A DNA stretch of 64,000 nt from Terracoccus sp. 273MFTsu3.1 (lineage in GTDB: Bacteria > Actinomycetota > Actinomycetes > Actinomycetales > Dermatophilaceae), in the NCBI RefSeq assembly GCF_000383675.1, contig NZ_KB911823.1, positions 125,095-189,094 on the forward strand. The letters are read 5' to 3'. Position 1 is the first letter of the stretch; every line of letters starts with the position of its first letter. The notes beneath the pieces are model-generated. The model was not told where the DNA came from, made no database searches, and was given only the letters and a program-made list of their open reading frames with translations. This document shows positions 52,106 through 64,000 of the stretch, in pieces. Made by a program: the position numbers and the translations under genes.

Positions 52106-52792
52106 TCACCAGCCGCGGGCGCGCCACTCGTCGAGGTGCGGCCGCTCGGCGCCGAGGGTGGAGTCGTCGCCGTGGCCGGGGTAGAACCATGTGTCGTCGT
52201 CGTAGACGTCGAAGACGCGGGTCGTGACGTCCTCGATGAGCGAGTCGAAGCTCTGACCGGGGTTCTTCGTGTTGCCGACGCCGCCGGGGAAGAGGCTGTC
52301 GCCGGTGAAGAGGTGGGTGTGCCCGCCGGGCGCGGGGTCGGCGTAGGCGAGCGCGATCGACCCCGGCGTGTGTCCCCGCAGGTGGACGACGTCGAGGGTG
52401 ACGTCGCCGACGGACACGGTGTCGTCCTGGCCGACGCGCTCGGCGACCGGTACCGGCAGCGCGTCGGCGTCGTCCGCGCCGGCGATGGTGCGGGCACCCG
52501 TCGCCGCGACGACCTCGGCGAGCGCGCCGACGTGGTCGTGGTGCTGGTGCGTCGTGACGACGGCGTCGAGGCCACCGCCTCCGGTGGCCACGAGCTCGAG
52601 CAGGCGCTCGGGCTCCGCCGCGGCGTCGACGAGCAGCTGAGCCCCGGTGGCACGACACGTCAGCAGGTAGGCGTTGTTGCCGAAGCCGCCGACCTCGAGC
52701 TTGCGGATCGTCAGGTCGGGCAGCTCGCGGACGCCGGCCGGACCGCCCGCGGTGACGTGACCGGAGTAGGTGTCGTCGGGCGTGTGCGTCAT
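52106..52792 (-). CDS. Metallo-beta-lactamase-fold hydrolase (glyoxalase II-like)
   Basis: A 228-residue protein with the metal-binding pattern VVTTHQHHDHVGAL (HxHxDH, about 85), LRGHTPGSIAL (about 141), LFTGDSLFPGGVGNT (about 162) and FYPGHGDDSTLG (about 203), which fills the di-metal site of glyoxalase II-like enzymes. It likely hydrolyses a thioester, perhaps of mycothiol given the isomerase-like gene 2 bp upstream. GTG and ATG alternatives upstream overlap that gene; ATG 52792 is preferred. Confidence 0.83.
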   Translation of the reverse strand: MTHTPDDTYSGHVTAGGPAGVRELPDLTIRKLEVGGFGNNAYLLTCRATGAQLLVDAAAEPERLLELVATGGGGLDAVVTTHQHHDHVGALAEVVAATGARTIAGADDADALPVPVAERVGQDDTVSVGDVTLDVVHLRGHTPGSIALAYADPAPGGHTHLFTGDSLFPGGVGNTKNPGQSFDSLIEDVTTRVFDVYDDDTWFYPGHGDDSTLGAERPHLDEWRARGW

Positions 52793-52794
52793 CG

Positions 52795-53496
52795 TCAGCC
52801 TCCGAAGGGCAGGGTCGGGACGGGACCGTCGAAGGTCACGCCGTCGGTGCGTCCGCGGGCGAGCCACAGCAGCACGTCGGCGGCCGACCCGGTGACCCGC
52901 GTGGCACCGCCACCGACGACGTGCTCGTCGCCCTCGGCCGTCACGACGTGCAGCGACGGCGGAGCGTCGTCGTGGGCGAGGCGGTTGGCGGCGTCGCGCA
53001 GGAAGAGCGACACGACCTCGGGCGGGGCGCTCGCGAACGTGTAGCCGGCGTCGAGGTCGACGTGGTGGTAGACGACCTCGCGCAGTCGCATGAACGGCAC
53101 CATCCCGACCGGGATCGGGAAGCCTCCCGGGGTGCGCTCGACGCGGACGTCGGCGTGCTCGGGGCGCAGGGCCTCGAGCCGCTCGGCGAGTCGGGCCGCC
53201 GTGTCGCGGATGTCGGTCGCGTGGTCGTGCGCCGACCGACGGGCGCCGCGCTCGATGTCGGCGTCACGCGACTCGACGTCGTCGTACATCGTGTCGGCGG
53301 TGCGGGTAAGCGCGACGTCGCACACGCGCGCGAGCGCGTCGGCGTTGCGGGCGAGGTGCGCGAGGACGTGGCCGCGCGACCAGCCGGCGCAGAGCGACGG
53401 GGCGAGCACCGCGTCGTTGCGGAAGCAGGCCGCCGTCGAGGCGACCCGGTCGGTCTCGGCCGCGACGAGCGCGGGTGTCACGTCGGCGTGCCTCAT
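52795..53496 (-). CDS. Mycothiol-dependent maleylpyruvate isomerase family protein
   Basis: A 233-residue protein with the DinB-like four-helix MDMPI N-domain: LCAGWSRGHVLAHLARNADAL, then FMRLREVVYHHVDLDAGY, giving the His/Glu/His metal ligands. The C-terminal part (DVLLWLARGR) is the MDMPI C-domain. Family members use mycothiol or act as thiol transferases; most are not true maleylpyruvate isomerases. Start ATG 53496 overlaps the upstream GH15 stop (ATGA), and the MBL-fold gene follows after 2 bp. Confidence 0.83.
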   Translation of the reverse strand: MRHADVTPALVAAETDRVASTAACFRNDAVLAPSLCAGWSRGHVLAHLARNADALARVCDVALTRTADTMYDDVESRDADIERGARRSAHDHATDIRDTAARLAERLEALRPEHADVRVERTPGGFPIPVGMVPFMRLREVVYHHVDLDAGYTFASAPPEVVSLFLRDAANRLAHDDAPPSLHVVTAEGDEHVVGGGATRVTGSAADVLLWLARGRTDGVTFDGPVPTLPFGG

Positions 53497-55343
53497 GCCG
53501 TGGCCCTCCCGGGTTGCTTCTCCGTCTCGGTGTCGGACGCCACGCCCGAGGCCTTGGCGAGGGCCAGGGCGGCGCCGACGAGCGTCAGGTGCGAGAACGC
53601 CTGCGGGAAGTTGCCCACCATGCGCTTCGCGATCGGGTCGTACTCCTCCGAGAGGAGTCCGACGTCGTTGGTCAGGCCCACGAGCCGGTCCATCAGCTCG
53701 GTGGCCTCCGTCGTCATACCCGCCTTCGCGTAGGCGGTCACGAGCCAGAAGGAGCACGCCAGGAAGGGGTGCTCGTCGCCCGCGAGACCGTCGACACCCG
53801 TGTCGGTGCGGTATCGCATGACGAGTCCCTCGCGCAGCAGGTCGGACTCGACGGCGGCGATGGTGCCGAGCATCCGCGGGTCGCCGCCGTCGACGAAGCC
53901 GATCGACGAGAGCGTGAGCAGCGAGGCGTCGACCTCGGTGGTGTCGTAGTGCTGGACGAAGGTGTTGCGCCCGGGGTCGAAGCCCTTCGTCATGACCTCC
54001 TCACGCACCTGGTCGCGCAGCTCGCGCCAGTGCTCGACGGGGCCCTCGACGCCGTGCTGCTCGACGGCGCGGATCGCACGGTCGAAGGCGGCCCACACCA
54101 TGACGCGCGAGTGGGTGAAGTGCCGCAGCGGGCCCCGGATCTCCCACAGGCCGTTGTCGGCCTCCTCCCAGTGCTGGGCCAGGTGGTTGACGAGCGCCCG
54201 CTGCAGGTGCCAGGAGTCGTCGTTCTCCTCGAGGCCCTTCGACCGCGCGTGGTCGAGCGAGATCATCACCTCGCCGAGCACGTCGGTCTGGCGCTGCTCG
54301 ACCGCCGCGTTGCCGACGCGGACGGGGCGGGACCCGGCATACCCGGGCAGGTGCTCGAGCACCCGCTCGGGCAGGTCACGGCCGCCGTCGACGCGGTACA
54401 TGATCTGCATGTCCTCGGGGTCACCGGCGACGGCGCGCAGCAGCCACGCCCGCCACAGCTCGGTCTCCTCGACGTAGCCGCAGCCGAGGAGGGCCTCGAG
54501 CGTCAGGGCGGCGTCGCGCAGCCAGCAGAAGCGGTAGTCCCAGTTGCGCTCGCCACCGAACTCCTCCGGCAGCGACGTCGTGGCGGCGGCGACGATCCCG
54601 CCGGTCGACTGGTGGGTCAGGCCGCGCAGCACGAGCAGCGAACGCGTCACCGCCTCCTGGTAGGGGCCGACGTAGTCGCTGCGGGACGCGTACTCCTCGC
54701 TCAGCGCGATCGTCTCGTCGATGCGGGCGCGCACCCGCAGCGGTGGCGGGATCTCCTCGTGGCTGCGGAACCACGTCGTCGAGAAGGTGAAGGTCTGGCC
54801 GGCGACGACGTCGAACTCGTCGACGTGGTGGCCGTCCTGGGCGTGGGGGAGCCGCGCGCCGCGCAGGACGAGCATGTCGGGCCCGGCGATGGCCGTGATG
54901 ATCTCGTCGGTGTGGTCCTCGCGGTCCTCGGTGTGGCGCATCACCCACGGGCGGGTGCGGCCGTAGTTGAAGCGCACCGTCCACTCGTGGACCATCCGGA
55001 CCGTGCCCTCGACGCCCTCGATGCGGCGCAGGAGGTCGGAGCGGCCGTCGCCGAGCGGCATGACGTCGGTGACGCGGACCCGGCCGGTGGGAGTCTCGTG
55101 GATCGTCTCGAGCACGAACGAGTTGCCGACGTAGCGGCGGGTCGTGACGGCGTCCGGGTCGACCGGGGTGATGAGCCAGCGGCCGTGGTCCGGCGTGCCG
55201 AGCAGCGCCGAGAAGCAGGCGCGCGAGTCGAAACGGGGGAGGCACAGCCAGTCGACGGAGCCCTTGCGGCTCACGAGGGCGGCGGTGCCGAGGTCGCCGA
55301 GCACGGCGTAGTCCTCGATCGGGGTGGGCACGGGCTCACTCAT
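53493..55343 (-). CDS. GH15 family glycoside hydrolase (trehalase/glucoamylase-like)
   Basis: A 616-residue enzyme with an N-terminal beta domain (IEDYAVLGDLGTAALVSRKGS, VDWLCLPRFDS) and an (alpha/alpha)6 barrel: RNWDYRFCWLRDAALTLEALL, NGLWEIRG with a candidate catalytic Glu (LRHFTHSRVMVWAAFDRAI follows) and the C-terminal NFPQAFSHLTLVGAA. Mycobacterial members of this type hydrolyse trehalose. There is no signal peptide, so it acts inside the cell. A CATACT hexamer, part of a GGCATAC motif, lies 7 nt before ATG 55343. It heads a coupled three-gene operon. Confidence 0.88.
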   Translation of the reverse strand: MSEPVPTPIEDYAVLGDLGTAALVSRKGSVDWLCLPRFDSRACFSALLGTPDHGRWLITPVDPDAVTTRRYVGNSFVLETIHETPTGRVRVTDVMPLGDGRSDLLRRIEGVEGTVRMVHEWTVRFNYGRTRPWVMRHTEDREDHTDEIITAIAGPDMLVLRGARLPHAQDGHHVDEFDVVAGQTFTFSTTWFRSHEEIPPPLRVRARIDETIALSEEYASRSDYVGPYQEAVTRSLLVLRGLTHQSTGGIVAAATTSLPEEFGGERNWDYRFCWLRDAALTLEALLGCGYVEETELWRAWLLRAVAGDPEDMQIMYRVDGGRDLPERVLEHLPGYAGSRPVRVGNAAVEQRQTDVLGEVMISLDHARSKGLEENDDSWHLQRALVNHLAQHWEEADNGLWEIRGPLRHFTHSRVMVWAAFDRAIRAVEQHGVEGPVEHWRELRDQVREEVMTKGFDPGRNTFVQHYDTTEVDASLLTLSSIGFVDGGDPRMLGTIAAVESDLLREGLVMRYRTDTGVDGLAGDEHPFLACSFWLVTAYAKAGMTTEATELMDRLVGLTNDVGLLSEEYDPIAKRMVGNFPQAFSHLTLVGAALALAKASGVASDTETEKQPGRATA

Positions 55344-55350
55344 GACTGCG

Positions 55351-55356
55351 AGTATG
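55351..55356 (-). promoter_or_regulatory. -10-like hexamer of the GH15 operon, inside a GGCATAC motif
   Basis: CATACT on the minus strand precedes ATG 55343 by 7 nt; its first five bases are the last five of the heptamer at 55352-55358. Confidence 0.35.
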
Positions 55357-55467
55357 CCGTCCTGGTGGGTCGGGCGCTCCCGTCGCCGGGGTGCGTGGCC
55401 GGGTGGGTACGTCCCGTGACATGTCCAGCCTTGAGCCGCCGATGGGGGGACTGTCGGTCACCCCACC

Positions 55468-55473
55468 TAGCAT
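55468..55473 (+). promoter_or_regulatory. -10-like hexamer, leaderless start of uvrA
   Basis: TAGCAT ends 7 nt before GTG 55481, with no ribosome site near either candidate start. Confidence 0.4.
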
Positions 55474-55480
55474 GTTGCGC

Positions 55481-58635
<3,155 letters not shown>

Positions 58636-58639
<4 letters not shown>

Positions 58640-59205
58640 CCGAGCGCACGCACTCCAGCACCACCGAGCCGACCAGCAGCACGAGCACCTCCGACACCCC
58701 GCCCACCACCCCGTCCGCCCTCCCGTCCACCGGCCCCGCCGAGCCGGGCCTCGGCGACCGCATCTCCGTGCTCACCGACCGCCGCGGCGTCCTCCGGGTC
58801 GCCGGGGTCGTCGTCGGGGCCGGGGCGCTGGCCGCCTGCAGCAGCCCGCCCGTCCCGACGGCTCCGGCCGACCCGTCGTCGAGCGGCGCTGCGGTGACTC
58901 CGTCCTCCGGGGCGGCCGCCGCCGGCGGCACGCCGACGTCCGAGATCCCCGTCGGCGGCGGCAAGATCTTCGCCGACACCAAGACCGTCGTCACCCAGCC
59001 GGCGGCCGGCACGTTCAAGGCGTTCGACGCCGTGTGCCCCCACCAGGGCTGCACCGTCAGCTCCGTCGAGGGCGGCCAGATCATCTGTCCCTGCCACCAG
59101 AGCCACTTCGACGCCACGACCGGTGACCGCGTGTCCGGCCCGGCACCCACCGGCCTGACCGCCAAGACCATCACCGTCACCGGCGACACGTTCACCGTCA
59201 GCTGA
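58636..59205 (+). CDS. Rieske (2Fe-2S) protein, exported
   Basis: A 189-residue protein. A 45-residue Thr/Ser-rich cytosolic start precedes a hydrophobic segment [17 protein letters not shown] with an LAAC lipobox-like end, then a Pro/Ala/Ser linker and the Rieske domain (about 110-189) with both cluster motifs CPHQGC and CPCHQSHFD. It should carry a 2Fe-2S cluster outside the membrane and pass electrons. The partner is unknown; a Rieske gene between uvrA and uvrC is a recurrent actinobacterial order. It overlaps uvrA by 4 bp. Confidence 0.88.
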
Positions 59206-59227
59206 GCGTCACCCGCGGTCGTATGCC

Positions 59228-59261
59228 GCCCGGTCGGCGCCCCCACGGCGCCCGGCCGGGC
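59228..59261 (+). terminator. Terminator hairpin after the Rieske gene
   Basis: GCCCGGTCGGCGCC pairs with GGCGCCCGGCCGGGC (one wobble, one bulge) around a 5-nt loop. A GTATGCC heptamer touches its 5' side and a GGCATAC lies 55 bp beyond, before uvrC. Confidence 0.65.
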
Positions 59262-59358
59262 GTCGTGCGTCCCGGCCCGCCACGCCCCCGGGCGCGGTCG
59301 CGGACCGGCCGACACGGCATACGCCAGGACGCCCTGCGGCGGCGTCGGTGGGCCGACA

Positions 59359-59364
59359 TAGGGT
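59359..59364 (+). promoter_or_regulatory. -10-like hexamer, leaderless start of uvrC
   Basis: TAGGGT ends 6 nt before GTG 59371; this is one of the clearest leaderless arrangements in the window. Confidence 0.5.
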
Positions 59365-59370
59365 GGGAAC

Positions 59371-61446
59371 GTGGCGGACCCGACGACCTACCGACCCAAG
59401 CCGGGGGAGATCCCGACCGACCCGGGCGTCTACCGATTCCGCGACGCGCACGGCCGGGTCATCTACGTCGGCAAGGCCAAGTCGCTGCGCCCGCGGCTCT
59501 CGTCCTACTTCCAGGACATCACGGCCCTCCACCCGCGCACCGCGACGATGGTCACGACGGCGAGCTCGGTCGAGTGGACCGTCGTGCGCACCGAGGTCGA
59601 GGCCCTGCAGCTCGAGTACTCCTGGATCAAGGAGTTCGACCCGCGCTTCAACGTCAAGTACCGCGACGACAAGTCCTACCCCTTCCTCGCCGTGACGATG
59701 GGCGAGGAGTTCCCGCGGGCCCAGGTCATGCGCGGCGCCAAGCGCAAGGGCACCCGCTACTTCGGGCCCTACGGCCATGCCTGGGCGATCCGCGAGACCC
59801 TCGACCTGCTGCTGCGGGTCTTCCCCGTGCGCACGTGCTCGTCCGGCGTGTTCAAGCGCGCGACGGCGAGCGGCCGACCGTGCCTGCTCGGCTACATCGA
59901 CAAGTGCTCCGCCCCGTGCGTCGGCCGCGTCACCCCCGAGGAGCACCGGGCCATCGCCGAGGACTTCTGCGACTTCATGGCCGGCAACACGACGCGCTTC
60001 GCCAAGCGCCTCGAGACGCGGATGAAGGAGGCGGCCGCCGAGCTCGACTTCGAGCAGGCCGCCCGGCTGCGCGACGACATCGGGGCCCTGACCAAGGCGC
60101 TCGAGAAGCAGGCCGTCGTCCTCGGTGACGCCACCGACGCCGACGTCTTCGCCCTCGCCGACGACGACCTGGAGGCCGCGGTCCAGGTCTTCCACGTCCG
60201 CGGTGGTCGCATCCGCGGCCAGCGGGGCTGGGTCGTCGAGAAGGAGAGCGAGGACATCCCGACCCTCGTCGAGCACCTGCTGCTGCAGGTCTACGGCGAC
60301 GCCGAGCGCGACGCGATCCCGCGCGAGGTGCTCGTGCCGAGCCTGCCGGCCGACCCCGAGGCCGTCACCGAGTGGCTGTCGTCGGTGCGCGGCTCCGCGG
60401 TCAGCGTCCGCGTGCCGCAACGCGGCGACAAGCGCACCCTGAGCGAGACGGTCCGGCGCAACGCCGAGCAGTCGCTGGCCCGGCACAAGGTGGCCCGCGC
60501 GGGCGACCTGACGCTGCGCAGCAAGGCGCTGCAGGAGCTGCAGGACTACCTCGGCCTCGACGACGCGCCGCTGCGCATCGAGTGCTACGACGTCAGCCAC
60601 GTCCAGGGCACCAACGTCGTCGCGTCGATGGTCGTCTTCGAGGACGGCCTCGCCCGCAAGAGCGAGTACCGCCGGTTCATCGTCCGGGGCGCGGCCACCG
60701 AGGACGGCGAGCCGGTCACCGTCGACGACACCGCCGCGATGCGCGAGGTGCTGACCCGCCGGTTCCGGCGCTACCTCGAGGACGCCGAGGGAGCCGGTGA
60801 CCTCGACCTCTCGACCGGGGTCGTCGGCGGCGCGATCGACGGTGCGACCGACCGGGGGACCGACGGCGCGGCCGGTCCCGACGCGGCGGGACCGTCGGAC
60901 GACGACGAGCCGTCCGCCTCCGGCCCGATCGACCCCGAGACCGGACGGCCCCGACGGTTCGCCTACCCGCCCAGCCTCGTCGTCGTGGACGGCGGCCTGC
61001 CGCAGGTCAACGCCGCCCAGGCCGTGCTCGACGAGCTCGGCATCGAGGAGGTCGCGCTCGTCGGGCTCGCCAAGCGGCTCGAGGAGGTGTGGGTCCCGCG
61101 CGACGACCACCCGGTCATCCTGCCCCGCACGAGCGAAGGGCTCTACCTGCTCCAGCGGCTGCGCGACGAGGCCCACCGCTTCGCGATCACCTTCCACCGG
61201 CAGCGGCGGTCGAAGGCGATGACGACCTCCCAGCTCGACGGCATACCCGGGCTCGGCGCGAGCCGTCAGAAGGCGCTGCTGCGCCACTTCGGTTCGGTCA
61301 AACGCCTTCGCGCGGCGGACACAACGGACATCATGGCCGTACCCGGCTTCGGCCGGTCGCTTGCGTCGGCCGTCGTCAACCACTTGGCTGAGGGAGCACC
61401 CCAGGAGCCAGCCGTGAACCTCACGACGGGAGAAGTGCTCGAATGA
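59371..61446 (+). CDS. uvrC: Excinuclease ABC subunit C
   Basis: A 691-residue dual nuclease. The N-terminal GIY-YIG domain ([27 protein letters not shown], about 20-46) makes the 3' cut; the UVR domain lies near 205-240; the RNase-H-like domain ([24 protein letters not shown], split as [12 protein letters not shown] and [11 protein letters not shown]) makes the 5' cut; and tandem HhH motifs ([21 protein letters not shown]) end the protein. A 60-residue acidic, Gly/Asp-rich insert (about 478-530) sits in the endonuclease domain. It starts the coupled uvrC-rapZ-yvcK set. Confidence 0.97.
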   Translation: MADPTTYRPKPGEIPTDPGVYRFRDAHGRVIYVGKAKSLRPRLSSYFQDITALHPRTATMVTTASSVEWTVVRTEVEALQLEYSWIKEFDPRFNVKYRDDKSYPFLAVTMGEEFPRAQVMRGAKRKGTRYFGPYGHAWAIRETLDLLLRVFPVRTCSSGVFKRATASGRPCLLGYIDKCSAPCVGRVTPEEHRAIAEDFCDFMAGNTTRFAKRLETRMKEAAAELDFEQAARLRDDIGALTKALEKQAVVLGDATDADVFALADDDLEAAVQVFHVRGGRIRGQRGWVVEKESEDIPTLVEHLLLQVYGDAERDAIPREVLVPSLPADPEAVTEWLSSVRGSAVSVRVPQRGDKRTLSETVRRNAEQSLARHKVARAGDLTLRSKALQELQDYLGLDDAPLRIECYDVSHVQGTNVVASMVVFEDGLARKSEYRRFIVRGAATEDGEPVTVDDTAAMREVLTRRFRRYLEDAEGAGDLDLSTGVVGGAIDGATDRGTDGAAGPDAAGPSDDDEPSASGPIDPETGRPRRFAYPPSLVVVDGGLPQVNAAQAVLDELGIEEVALVGLAKRLEEVWVPRDDHPVILPRTSEGLYLLQRLRDEAHRFAITFHRQRRSKAMTTSQLDGIPGLGASRQKALLRHFGSVKRLRAADTTDIMAVPGFGRSLASAVVNHLAEGAPQEPAVNLTTGEVLE

Positions 61447-62360
61447 CCGCCGACACCAGGCGCACACCGCAGACGCCCTTGGCCGATGCTCCGATCGTCA
61501 TCGTCACCGGGATGAGCGGGGCCGGACGCAGCACCACCGCCAACGTCCTCGAGGACCTCGGCTGGCTCGTCGTCGACAACCTGCCGCCGCAGCTGCTCAC
61601 GCACCTCGCCGAGCTGCGCGACCAGGCCCGCGCCCAGCACCCCGAGGCTCACCTCCAGCAGGTCGCCGTCGTCGTCGACGTGCGCTCGCGCGGCTGGTTC
61701 GCCCAGCTCGAGGGTGCCATCGGTGCGGCCCGCGAGCGCGGCGAGCGTCCCAGCCTCGTCTTCCTCGACGCCACGGACGAGGCGCTCGTGCGCCGCTTCG
61801 AGAGCGTGCGCCGACCGCACCCGCTCCAGGGTGAGGGCCGGCTCCTCGACGGCATCCAGCGCGAGCGCGAGCTGCTGCTCGACCTGCGCTCGTCGGCCGA
61901 CGTCGTCATCGACAGCTCGGGCCTCAACGTCCACCAGCTGAGTGCCAAGCTCTCCTCGCTCTTCGCGGGCGACCGGCGCGTCCAGCTGCGGATCGCCGTC
62001 ATGTCGTTCGGCTTCAAGTACGGCCTGCCGCTCGACGCCGACGTCGTCTTCGACATGCGCTTCCTGCCCAACCCCTACTGGGTGCCCGAGCTGCGGGCGC
62101 TGACCGGGCGCGACACTCCCGTCAGCGAGTTCGTCATGAAGCAGGAGGGCGCCGACGAGTTCCTCGACCGCGCCGGCGACCTGCTCGACACGATGATCGA
62201 CGGCTACGTCCGCGAGGGTCGCCGCTACGTCACCGTGGCCGTCGGCTGCACCGGCGGCAAGCACCGGTCCGTCGCGATCGCGGAGGCGCTGAGCGAGCGG
62301 CTCGGCGGCCGCGACCGTGTCGACACGTTCGTCGTCCACCGCGACCTGGGTCGGGAGTGA
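61443..62360 (+). CDS. rapZ: RapZ/YvcJ-family nucleotide-binding protein
   Basis: A 305-residue P-loop protein with Walker [19 protein letters not shown] (about 19-36), [10 protein letters not shown] near 120, [28 protein letters not shown] (key parts SFGFKYGLP and [10 protein letters not shown]) and the C-terminal [10 protein letters not shown]. In gamma-proteobacteria RapZ controls small-RNA decay; in actinobacteria the role is less clear, but the gene regularly precedes yvcK and whiA. It overlaps uvrC (ATGA) and yvcK (GTGA). Confidence 0.93.
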   Translation: MTADTRRTPQTPLADAPIVIVTGMSGAGRSTTANVLEDLGWLVVDNLPPQLLTHLAELRDQARAQHPEAHLQQVAVVVDVRSRGWFAQLEGAIGAARERGERPSLVFLDATDEALVRRFESVRRPHPLQGEGRLLDGIQRERELLLDLRSSADVVIDSSGLNVHQLSAKLSSLFAGDRRVQLRIAVMSFGFKYGLPLDADVVFDMRFLPNPYWVPELRALTGRDTPVSEFVMKQEGADEFLDRAGDLLDTMIDGYVREGRRYVTVAVGCTGGKHRSVAIAEALSERLGGRDRVDTFVVHRDLGRE

Positions 62361-63343
62361 CCGGGACGACCGCGGTGACGACCCAGCGACTACCCCTCGG
62401 CTCCTCGCACCACCGGCGCATCGTCGCGCTCGGCGGAGGTCACGGCCTGGCCGCGGCGCTGACCGCGCTCCGGCTGCTCACCGACAACGTCACCGCCGTC
62501 GTCACGGTCGCCGATGACGGCGGGTCGAGCGGGCGGCTGCGCGAGGAGTTCGACGTGCTGCCCCCGGGCGACCTGCGGATGGCGCTCTCGGCGCTGTGCG
62601 ACGACAGCGACTGGGGCCACACCTGGCGCGACGTGCTCCAGCACCGCTTCGCCGGCACGGGGGACCTCAGGGGCCACGCCCTCGGCAACCTCATGATCGT
62701 CTCGATCTGGGAGCTGCTCGGCGACACCGTGCAGGGCCTCGACCTCGTGGGGCGCCTGCTCGGCGCTCGGGGCCGGGTGCTGCCGATGGCGGCCGAGCCG
62801 CTCGAGATCGTGGCCGAGATCCGCGGCCACGACCCCGCCCGCCCCGATGCCACGGTCGACGTGCGCGGGCAGCACCGCGTCGCGTCGTCACCGGGCATCG
62901 TGTCGTCCATCGGCATCGTGCCGACGTGCCCGGAGCCCTGCCACGAGGCGCTGTCCGCCGTCCGCGACGCCGACTGGGTCATGCTCGGACCCGGGTCGTG
63001 GTTCACGTCCGTCATGCCGCACCTGCTCGTCCCCGACCTCGTCGACGCGCTCGTCTCGACGCCGGCCAAGCGACTGCTCAACCTCAACCTCGAGGTGCAC
63101 AAGGGCGAGACCCGCGACTTCCGGGCCGAGGACCACCTCGCGTCCTTCGCCGCCAACGCGCCGGACCTCCGGCTCGACGTCGTGCTCGCCGACCCGAGCG
63201 TCGTCCCCGACGGTGCGTCCCTGCGGGCGGCAGCCGCCGAGCTCGGGGCCGAGCTCGTCGTTGCGCCAGTGGCGGCGCGTGGCGAGCCCGGGGTCCACGA
63301 CCCGCTGCGGCTCGCGGCGGCGCTGCGCGACGTCATCTCCTGA
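62357..63343 (+). CDS. yvcK: YvcK/CofD-like uridine-diphosphate-sugar-binding protein
   Basis: A 328-residue protein of the gluconeogenesis-factor family: [58 protein letters not shown] and [18 protein letters not shown]. Family members bind UDP-sugars and are needed for cell-wall growth on gluconeogenic carbon. The N-terminal 10 residues are Thr-rich. GTG 62357 overlaps rapZ's stop. About 70 bp without features separate it from whiA. Confidence 0.93.
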   Translation: MTGTTAVTTQRLPLGSSHHRRIVALGGGHGLAAALTALRLLTDNVTAVVTVADDGGSSGRLREEFDVLPPGDLRMALSALCDDSDWGHTWRDVLQHRFAGTGDLRGHALGNLMIVSIWELLGDTVQGLDLVGRLLGARGRVLPMAAEPLEIVAEIRGHDPARPDATVDVRGQHRVASSPGIVSSIGIVPTCPEPCHEALSAVRDADWVMLGPGSWFTSVMPHLLVPDLVDALVSTPAKRLLNLNLEVHKGETRDFRAEDHLASFAANAPDLRLDVVLADPSVVPDGASLRAAAAELGAELVVAPVAARGEPGVHDPLRLAAALRDVIS

Positions 63344-63421
63344 GCCCGTCGCGCCGCCGCTCGCCGTGCCGGCCGGGGCTCCGGCGCGAGGGTGCTTGAT
63401 CAGGGTGGCAGGATGTCGCCC

Positions 63422-64000
63422 ATGGCCATGACAGCAAAGGTGAAGGACGAGCTCTCACGCCTCGAGGTGACCAAACCCTGCTGCCGCAAGGCCGAGGTCT
63501 CGACGATGCTCCGCTTTGCCGGCGGGCTGCACATCATCGGGGGACAGATCGTCGTCGAGGCCGAGCTCGACACCGCGAACGCCGCCCGCCGCCTGCGCCG
63601 CAACATCGCCGAGGTCTACGGGCACAAGAGCGACGTGCTCGTCCTCGCCGCGGGTGGTCTGCGTCGTGGCTCCCGCTACGTCGTCCGGGTCGTCGAGGAG
63701 GGCGCCACGCTCGCCCGGCAGACCGGGCTCATCGACACGCGTGGACGTCCCGTCCGCGGCCTGCCGCCCAAGGTGGTCAGCGCCGCGACGTGCGACTCCG
63801 AGGCTGCCTGGCGGGGCGCGTTCCTCGCGCACGGCTCGCTCACCGAGCCCGGGCGCTCGTCGGCGCTCGAGGTGACGTGCCCCGGGCCCGAGGCCGCTCT
63901 CGCCCTCGTCGGTGCCGCACGTCGCCTCGGCATCCAGGCCAAGGCCCGCGAGGTCCGCGGCGTCGACCGGGTCGTCATCCGCGACGGCGACGCCATCGGC
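63422..64000 (+). CDS. whiA: Sporulation/division regulator WhiA (cut by window end)
   Basis: The first 193 residues of WhiA are present: [34 protein letters not shown] and the LAGLIDADG-like core ([21 protein letters not shown]). The C-terminal helix-turn-helix lies beyond the window. WhiA is a DNA-binding regulator of cell division and, in Streptomyces, sporulation. ATG 63422 gives the family-typical start; ATG 63413 in the same frame, with GGGTGGCAGG before it, is an alternative. Confidence 0.93.
   Translation, partial: MAMTAKVKDELSRLEVTKPCCRKAEVSTMLRFAGGLHIIGGQIVVEAELDTANAARRLRRNIAEVYGHKSDVLVLAAGGLRRGSRYVVRVVEEGATLARQTGLIDTRGRPVRGLPPKVVSAATCDSEAAWRGAFLAHGSLTEPGRSSALEVTCPGPEAALALVGAARRLGIQAKAREVRGVDRVVIRDGDAIG

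Overview
The window is high-GC actinobacterial chromosome. Mycothiol-type, F420-type (PPOX) and WhiA/RapZ/YvcK families, a four-S1-domain RpsA, a SAM-IV riboswitch and a DUF2613 protein all fit the phylum. The overall mix suggests a member of Micrococcales, possibly Intrasporangiaceae; that placement is inference and no rRNA is present. I saw no tRNA, rRNA, IS element, prophage or CRISPR array. Genes are packed into operons with 4-bp ATGA/GTGA/TTGA overlaps.

Layout. 1-9.7 kb: cell-surface glycan genes (flippase, methyltransferase, two large GT-C-like membrane proteins, a GT4 enzyme, a GT2-methyltransferase fusion, a 2OG-Fe(II) oxygenase and a 46-residue DUF2613 protein). 9.8-17.4 kb: three acyltransferase-3 paralogues around a PorA-family (DUF3068) protein, a methyltransferase and rpsA. 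17.67-28.1 kb: an operon starting with a promoter, a SAM-IV riboswitch and a cysteine-type leader peptide, then a polar amino-acid ABC transporter with two binding lipoproteins, an FMN reductase-GNAT fusion, a flavoprotein, two luciferase-like monooxygenases and a DUF1684 protein. This looks like an organosulfur (S-substituted cysteine or sulfonate) scavenging system. 28.2-33.6 kb: a Ugp-like ABC transporter with a glycerophosphodiesterase. 33.8-40.3 kb: TetR-PPOX-CoaE/GrpB, a lipoate ligase-like protein, a YCII protein, uvrB and a MmcQ/YjbR protein. 40.3-41.7 kb: terC behind a yybP-ykoY (Mn2+) riboswitch. 41.8-48.3 kb: VOC protein, secreted protein, MFS and EamA exporters, NlpC/P60 hydrolase, and a C39/papain-like protease with a partner gene. 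48.4-52.0 kb: a response-regulator/thioredoxin-reductase-like fusion next to a cNMP-binding-domain histidine kinase. 52.1-55.3 kb: GH15, mycothiol-dependent-isomerase-like and metallo-beta-lactamase-fold genes. 55.5-64 kb: uvrA-Rieske-uvrC-rapZ-yvcK-whiA, with whiA cut by the window end.

Two window-wide patterns stand out. About two dozen copies of the heptamer GGCATAC (often ACGGCATACG) occur on both strands, in genes and at gene ends; inside genes they often carry otherwise rare TAT, GCA or ATA codons. Many first genes of transcription units also have a -10-like hexamer (mostly TANNNT) ending 6-7 nt before the start codon and no clear ribosome-binding site, which points to widespread leaderless transcription. 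All counts and coordinates were read by eye.
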